This document shows, piece by piece, positions 5,005 to 8,623 of a stretch of DNA of 8,623 nucleotides. Made by a program: the position numbers and the translations under genes. Source of the DNA: Opitutales bacterium (GTDB lineage: Bacteria; Verrucomicrobiota; Verrucomicrobiia; Opitutales; T3Sed10-336); NCBI GenBank assembly GCA_007132315.1, contig SLOW01000180.1, positions 1 to 8,623 of the forward strand, in the 5' to 3' direction. Position 1 is the stretch's first letter. The number at the start of each line of letters is the position of its first letter. A model generated the notes under the pieces. That model worked only from the letters and a program-made list of their open reading frames with translations. It was not told where the DNA came from and did no database searches.

Positions 5005-7368
5005 GTGAAATCCCTGAACAGAAAACTCGTTCGGGACATGCGTTCCCTGCGCGGCCAGGTCGCGGCGATCGCGGTTGTGGTGGCGGCCGGGGTGATGACA
5101 CTGATCATTTCCCTGATCACCCTCGACGCGTTGACTGGAACGATGGACCGGTTCTACAGGGATTTTCGTTTCGGCCAGGTGTTCGCCGACTTGAAACGGG
5201 CTCCCGAACCAGTGGCCGAACGCTTGCGGGAGGTTTCCGGTGTCAATCAGGTGGAAATCCGGGTGCGGGCCGCGGTACGCCTGGAGATTCCGGGGTTTGC
5301 CGATCCGGTGCGCGGGCAATTGCTGTCGCTTCCAGAGGGAAGGCAGCCCGAAGTGAACCGGCTTTACCTGCGCGCAGGGCGCCTGCCGATGCCGGAACGG
5401 GCGGACGAGGTGGTCGTCAGCGAGGCTTTCGCCGAGGCGCATGCTCTGGAGCCGGGCGACCGCTTGAAAGCGATCATCCGGGGAGGGCTGGAGGAACTGA
5501 CGATATCCGGCATCGCGTTGTCGCCGGAGTTCATTTACCAGATCGCTCCGACCGATCTCGTGCCGGATTACGAGCGCTACGCGATCCTGTGGATGAATCG
5601 CCGTGCGCTGGCGCAGGCCTACGCCATGGAAGGGGCTTTCAACAGCGTCGCGGTGACGCTGCAGGCGGGAGCGTCGGAGGACCTTGTTGTCGCCGAGCTC
5701 GATCGGATTCTCGCCCCATACGGCGGTGTGGGCGCTCACGGCCGGGACGAGGTGCTCTCGCACCGGTTTCTGACCGATGAACTCGACCAGATTCGCGCCA
5801 TGGCGACGGTGTTGCCGGCGGTGTTTCTTGGCGTGGCTGCATTTCTGTTGCACGTCCTGATGGGAAGGATTGTGCGGAGGCAGAGGGAGCAGATCGCCGT
5901 GCTCAAAGCTTTCGGCTACCGCAACACGGAAATCGCCCTGCACTATTGCGGTCTGACCGGCCTGGTCGTCCTCGTCGGCGCACTGGCGGGGATCGCCCTC
6001 GGCGCCTGGGCCGCGGATGGACTGGCCGGGGTGTACCGGGAGTACTTTCGCTTTCCCGAAATCGATTTCAGGCTCCGGCCCGGCGTTATCCTGACCGGGT
6101 TGGCCGTGTCGGGAGGAGCGGCGCTGCTGGGGGCGATCGGGGCGGTGCGGAGCGCGGCCGGCCTTCCTCCGGCGGAGGCCATGCGTCCCCCGGCGCCCGA
6201 GCGGTACAGGCGCGGGTGGCTCGACCGGTCGGTCTTCGGGCGATGGCTGGGACAGCCCACCAGGATCATCTTCCGGAACCTGGCGCGACATCCGTTCAAA
6301 TCTTCGCTGTCGGTCCTGGGTGTCGGCCTGGCGGGGGCGTTGTTGCTGGTGGGCAGCTATCAGTTCAACGCGGTGGAACACATGATCGATATCCAGTACC
6401 GGCTCGTGCAGAGGATGGACACGCACCTGACGTTCCACGATCCGGTGCCGGAGCGTGCGATCGCCGAGTTGCGCCACGTGCCGGGAGTTTACCACGCCGA
6501 GGGTTATCGGGCGGCGCCTGTCCGGCTGGCGGTCGGCGCACGGGATTATCAAACCAGTATTCTTGGATTGGATACCGGGTCGCGCCTCCGCGGATTGTTC
6601 GACGGAAACCACCGGCCCGTGAGCCTGCCGCCGGACGGGGTTCTGATGACCCGTTACCTCGCGGATTTCCTGGGAGTCGCACCAGGAGACCGGGTGTCGG
6701 TCGAGCTTCTGGAAGGCGCCCGCCGGACGTTGGAGGTTCCGCTGGCCGGGACCGTGGACGAGCCCCTGGGGGTCGGCGTGTATATGGAACGGCGGGCGTT
6801 GAACCGGCTGATACGGGAGGGGCCGGCCGTGAACGGCGCCTGGCTTCTGGTCGAGGAGTCCCGCCGGAACGAACTGTTCTCACGGCTGTGGGAGATGCCT
6901 CGCGTCGCCGGTGTCGGGATGATGGCCGAGGCGGAACGCGGCATTCGGGAGCACTTGACGGATACGATTCTTGTATTTATGGGCATCCTCCTCCTGCTGG
7001 CGGGCTCGATCGCGTTTGCCGTGGTTTACAACAACGCCCGCATCGCGCTGGCCGAGCGCACCCGGGAGTTGGCGACGTTGCGGGTGCTCGGGTTTACCCG
7101 CGGGGAGATCGCTTGGATCCTGATCGGGGAAATCGGGATCCTGACGCTGGCCGCCCTTCCGGTCGGCTGGCTGGCGGGAACGTTGTTCGCGTTCTTGTTG
7201 AGTGAGGCGATGAGTGTGGATATGTACCGGATTCCGTTTGTGGTCACTCCCTGGACGTACGCGTTCTCAGCCGCCGGGGTGTTGGTGGCTTCGGCGTTTT
7301 CAATGCTGTTGATCGCACGTCGTATTCGCGATATCGATATGGTGAGTGCGTTGAAATCCGCGGAATGA
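5005..7368 (+). CDS. FtsX/MacB-family ABC permease with duplicated 1+3 helix layout (787 aa)
   Basis: This is the inner-membrane permease of the tripartite system. It shows two tandem FtsX-type units. Unit 1 has helix 19-40, periplasmic domain about 41-264, and helices about 265-288, 312-340 and 360-383. Unit 2 has helix 430-452, periplasmic domain about 453-651, and helices 652-675, 703-732 and 748-772. A polar cytoplasmic linker (384-429) joins them. Both units carry the cytoplasmic coupling motif: REQIAVLKAFGY at 294-305 and RELATLRVLGF at 687-697. One chain could thus supply both halves of the transporter pair, as in LolCE-type or DevC-like systems, but MacB dimerises a single four-helix unit. 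GTG at 5005 is preferred as start: it yields the KSLNRKLVRDMRSLRGQ lead-in to helix 1 typical of these permeases. ATG 5038 is an alternative and is only 33 bases downstream. The in-frame ATG at 4933 would overlap the ATPase. No Shine-Dalgarno is seen. The adaptor gene starts 17 bases after the stop. Confidence 0.9.
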   Translation: MKSLNRKLVRDMRSLRGQVAAIAVVVAAGVMTLIISLITLDALTGTMDRFYRDFRFGQVFADLKRAPEPVAERLREVSGVNQVEIRVRAAVRLEIPGFADPVRGQLLSLPEGRQPEVNRLYLRAGRLPMPERADEVVVSEAFAEAHALEPGDRLKAIIRGGLEELTISGIALSPEFIYQIAPTDLVPDYERYAILWMNRRALAQAYAMEGAFNSVAVTLQAGASEDLVVAELDRILAPYGGVGAHGRDEVLSHRFLTDELDQIRAMATVLPAVFLGVAAFLLHVLMGRIVRRQREQIAVLKAFGYRNTEIALHYCGLTGLVVLVGALAGIALGAWAADGLAGVYREYFRFPEIDFRLRPGVILTGLAVSGGAALLGAIGAVRSAAGLPPAEAMRPPAPERYRRGWLDRSVFGRWLGQPTRIIFRNLARHPFKSSLSVLGVGLAGALLLVGSYQFNAVEHMIDIQYRLVQRMDTHLTFHDPVPERAIAELRHVPGVYHAEGYRAAPVRLAVGARDYQTSILGLDTGSRLRGLFDGNHRPVSLPPDGVLMTRYLADFLGVAPGDRVSVELLEGARRTLEVPLAGTVDEPLGVGVYMERRALNRLIREGPAVNGAWLLVEESRRNELFSRLWEMPRVAGVGMMAEAERGIREHLTDTILVFMGILLLLAGSIAFAVVYNNARIALAERTRELATLRVLGFTRGEIAWILIGEIGILTLAALPVGWLAGTLFAFLLSEAMSVDMYRIPFVVTPWTYAFSAAGVLVASAFSMLLIARRIRDIDMVSALKSAE

Positions 7369-7385
7369 AATAGCGAAGACTGTTC

Positions 7386-8594
7386 ATGAATATGAAACGC
7401 AAAATAATTCTGGGTATCGGCTTGATCGCCGGAGCGACGCTACTCGTGCTGGCTCTCCGTCCCGCGCCCATTCCGGTTTCGGTGGTGACGGCGGAACGGG
7501 CCGGATTTCAAGAGTACGTGGAAGAAGAAGGGCGCACCAGCCTGCGGGATCCCCATACCGTTTCGACGCCGATAGGCGGGTACCTGCGCCGGGTCGAGCT
7601 GGAAGTGGGGGACGACGTGGCGGCCGGTGATATCCTCTTTTCCATGGATCCCTCGCCGGTACCCGCCCTGGACGCGCGGGCCAGGGAGCAGGCGCGCCAG
7701 GCCGTTGGGGCGGCCCGTGCCCGGCTCGAATCCATTGAGGCGGAGTTCGAGGCGCTCCGGGCCGCCCGGCGTTTCGCCGCGTTGGAATGGGAGCGCGCCG
7801 AGCGGCTGTTCGGAGAGGGGGCGATCTCCGCGTCCGAGCGCGACCGGGTACGACTCGCGCTGGAACGGGCCGAGGGTGCGGAGCGGGCCGGCACAAAGGC
7901 GGTGGAGGCTGCGCGTTACGAATTGCGCAACGCCCTGGCGGTGTTGGAGGCGGCGGAGGGGGACTCGAGCCCGGGTGCGGATGAACCGCTTCGAATTCGC
8001 GCTCCGCTGAGTGGCGTGGTTCTCGCCCGGCACCGTTGGAACGAGGGTTTGGTGGCGCCGGGCGAAGCCGTCATGGATTTGGGCGACTTGTCTCGGTTGG
8101 AGGTGACGGTGGATCTTCTGTCGATGGATGCCGTCAGGGTGGAGGAGGGGATGCGCGTCGAACTCACCCGCTGGGGAGGCGCCGAGGATCTCGCGGGAAC
8201 GGTGCGGCGGGTGGAGCCGGCAGGATTCATGCGGATTTCGGCCCTGGGGGTGGAGGAGCAGCGGGTGCCGGTACGCGTCGTCCTGAAGGACGCGCGGGAG
8301 GCATGGGCGGCCCTGGGTAAGGATTATCGGGTCGAGGCCCGTTTCATCCTGTGGGAGGACGACGACGTCCTGCAAATTCCGAGCAGCGCGCTGTTTCGCC
8401 ACGAGGACCGATGGGGTGTTTACGTGGTCGAAGGAGACCGGGCTTTCCGTCGGTTCGTCGAACCCGGACGCCGATCCGGTCTCTGGACCCAGATTCACGA
8501 AGGTCTGCAAAGCGGGGAACGGGTCGTTGCCCGACCGGGCGACCGCGTCGAGGAAGGGGTCCGGGTCAGGGCCGAAGAATTCACCTACCGCTAG
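7386..8594 (+). CDS. HlyD/MacA-type periplasmic adaptor (membrane fusion protein, 402 aa)
   Basis: This adaptor links the permease to an outer-membrane channel. Residues 7-25 form an N-terminal membrane anchor after MNMKRK. The first lipoyl half-motif is about 58-90 (STPIGGYLRRVELEVGDDV). An alpha-helical hairpin rich in Glu, Ala and Arg spans about 95-192. The second lipoyl half is 201-235 (IRAPLSGVVLARH). The beta-barrel is about 238-325 and the membrane-proximal domain follows to 395 (LQIPSSALFRHED...GLQSGERVV). At the hairpin tip R137, L141 and S148 match R-x3-L-x6-S, the motif known from AcrA/MacA-type adaptors that dock on TolC. The protein is complete. ATG 7386 is the first start in frame; ATG 7392 is nearly equivalent. 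No Shine-Dalgarno is apparent, so translation probably benefits from the short 17-base gap to the permease. The domain set supports efflux or lipid/lipoprotein transport, substrate unknown. No TolC gene is seen in the window. Confidence 0.93.
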   Translation: MNMKRKIILGIGLIAGATLLVLALRPAPIPVSVVTAERAGFQEYVEEEGRTSLRDPHTVSTPIGGYLRRVELEVGDDVAAGDILFSMDPSPVPALDARAREQARQAVGAARARLESIEAEFEALRAARRFAALEWERAERLFGEGAISASERDRVRLALERAEGAERAGTKAVEAARYELRNALAVLEAAEGDSSPGADEPLRIRAPLSGVVLARHRWNEGLVAPGEAVMDLGDLSRLEVTVDLLSMDAVRVEEGMRVELTRWGGAEDLAGTVRRVEPAGFMRISALGVEEQRVPVRVVLKDAREAWAALGKDYRVEARFILWEDDDVLQIPSSALFRHEDRWGVYVVEGDRAFRRFVEPGRRSGLWTQIHEGLQSGERVVARPGDRVEEGVRVRAEEFTYR

Positions 8595-8607
8595 CATCCT
8601 GCCGGTC

Positions 8608-8623
8608 GTTGGCGGCAGCCAAC
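8608..8623 (+). terminator. Perfect hairpin after the adaptor gene, at the window edge
   Basis: GTTGGC (8608-8613) and GCCAAC (8618-8623) form a perfect six-base stem with the four-base loop GGCA, 13 bases after the adaptor's TAG. The location is right for an intrinsic terminator, but the sequence ends at the last base of the stem, so neither a longer stem nor a T-run can be seen. Confidence 0.45.

Noticed and set aside
4960..6612. 550-codon minus-strand frame opposite the permease
   Set aside because: The Arg/Pro/His/Gln-rich translation, lack of any domain and exact overlap with a well-supported membrane protein mark it as an antisense shadow in GC-rich DNA.
7440..8597. 385-codon minus-strand frame opposite the adaptor
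   Set aside because: The same reasoning applies: the plus strand encodes a full HlyD-type adaptor, and the minus-strand product has no recognisable features.
1..8623. CRISPR array, insertion sequence, integron attC sites or phage genes
   Set aside because: No regularly spaced direct repeats, no transposase or integrase, and no attC core motifs were seen. The inverted repeats at 34-464 differ from each other in sequence.

Overview
The window most likely comes from a free-living, sulfatase-rich, GC-rich Gram-negative bacterium. A member of the Planctomycetes-Verrucomicrobia-Lentisphaerae group, particularly Verrucomicrobiota/Kiritimatiellota, fits best. The reasons are two adjacent exported Cys-type sulfatases, an MEP-pathway isoprenoid gene, a periplasm-spanning ABC system and very few Shine-Dalgarno sequences. 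This is inference from gene content, because no marker gene is present.

Layout: bases 1-33 may be the last codons of a plus-strand gene. Bases 34-464 have no convincing gene but hold an unusual number of inverted repeats. This is what a convergent intergenic region with several RNA hairpins would look like. A minus-strand block follows, in transcription order: ispF (4141-3653), an iduronate/choline-sulfatase-like sulfatase (3435-2005) and an arylsulfatase A/GALNS-like sulfatase (1925-465). A 217-base AT-richer gap separates ispF from the sulfatases, and 79 bases separate the two sulfatases, which are probably co-transcribed.

From a 112-base divergent intergenic region, a plus-strand operon runs to the right edge: ABC ATPase (4254-5000), eight-helix FtsX/MacB-type permease (5005-7368) and a HlyD/MacA-type periplasmic adaptor (7386-8594). 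Gaps are 4 and 17 bases. Thirteen bases after the adaptor stop, a perfect 6-bp hairpin lies at the very end of the window.

How the genes work together: the two sulfatases are exported and carry the full formylglycine-type active site. They have different metal-site signatures (Asp-Asn versus Asp-His), which suggests two different sulfate esters in one degradation route, probably of a sulfated polysaccharide. The maturation enzyme that converts the active-site Cys is not in the window. ispF is housekeeping and probably unrelated. The ABC operon encodes an inner-membrane mechanotransmission-type transporter with an adaptor. The adaptor carries the R-x3-L-x6-S motif used to dock on TolC-type channels, but no outer-membrane channel is seen. 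Nothing here clearly amounts to a new defence or mobile system. The most unexplained sequence is the structured non-coding stretch at 34-464.
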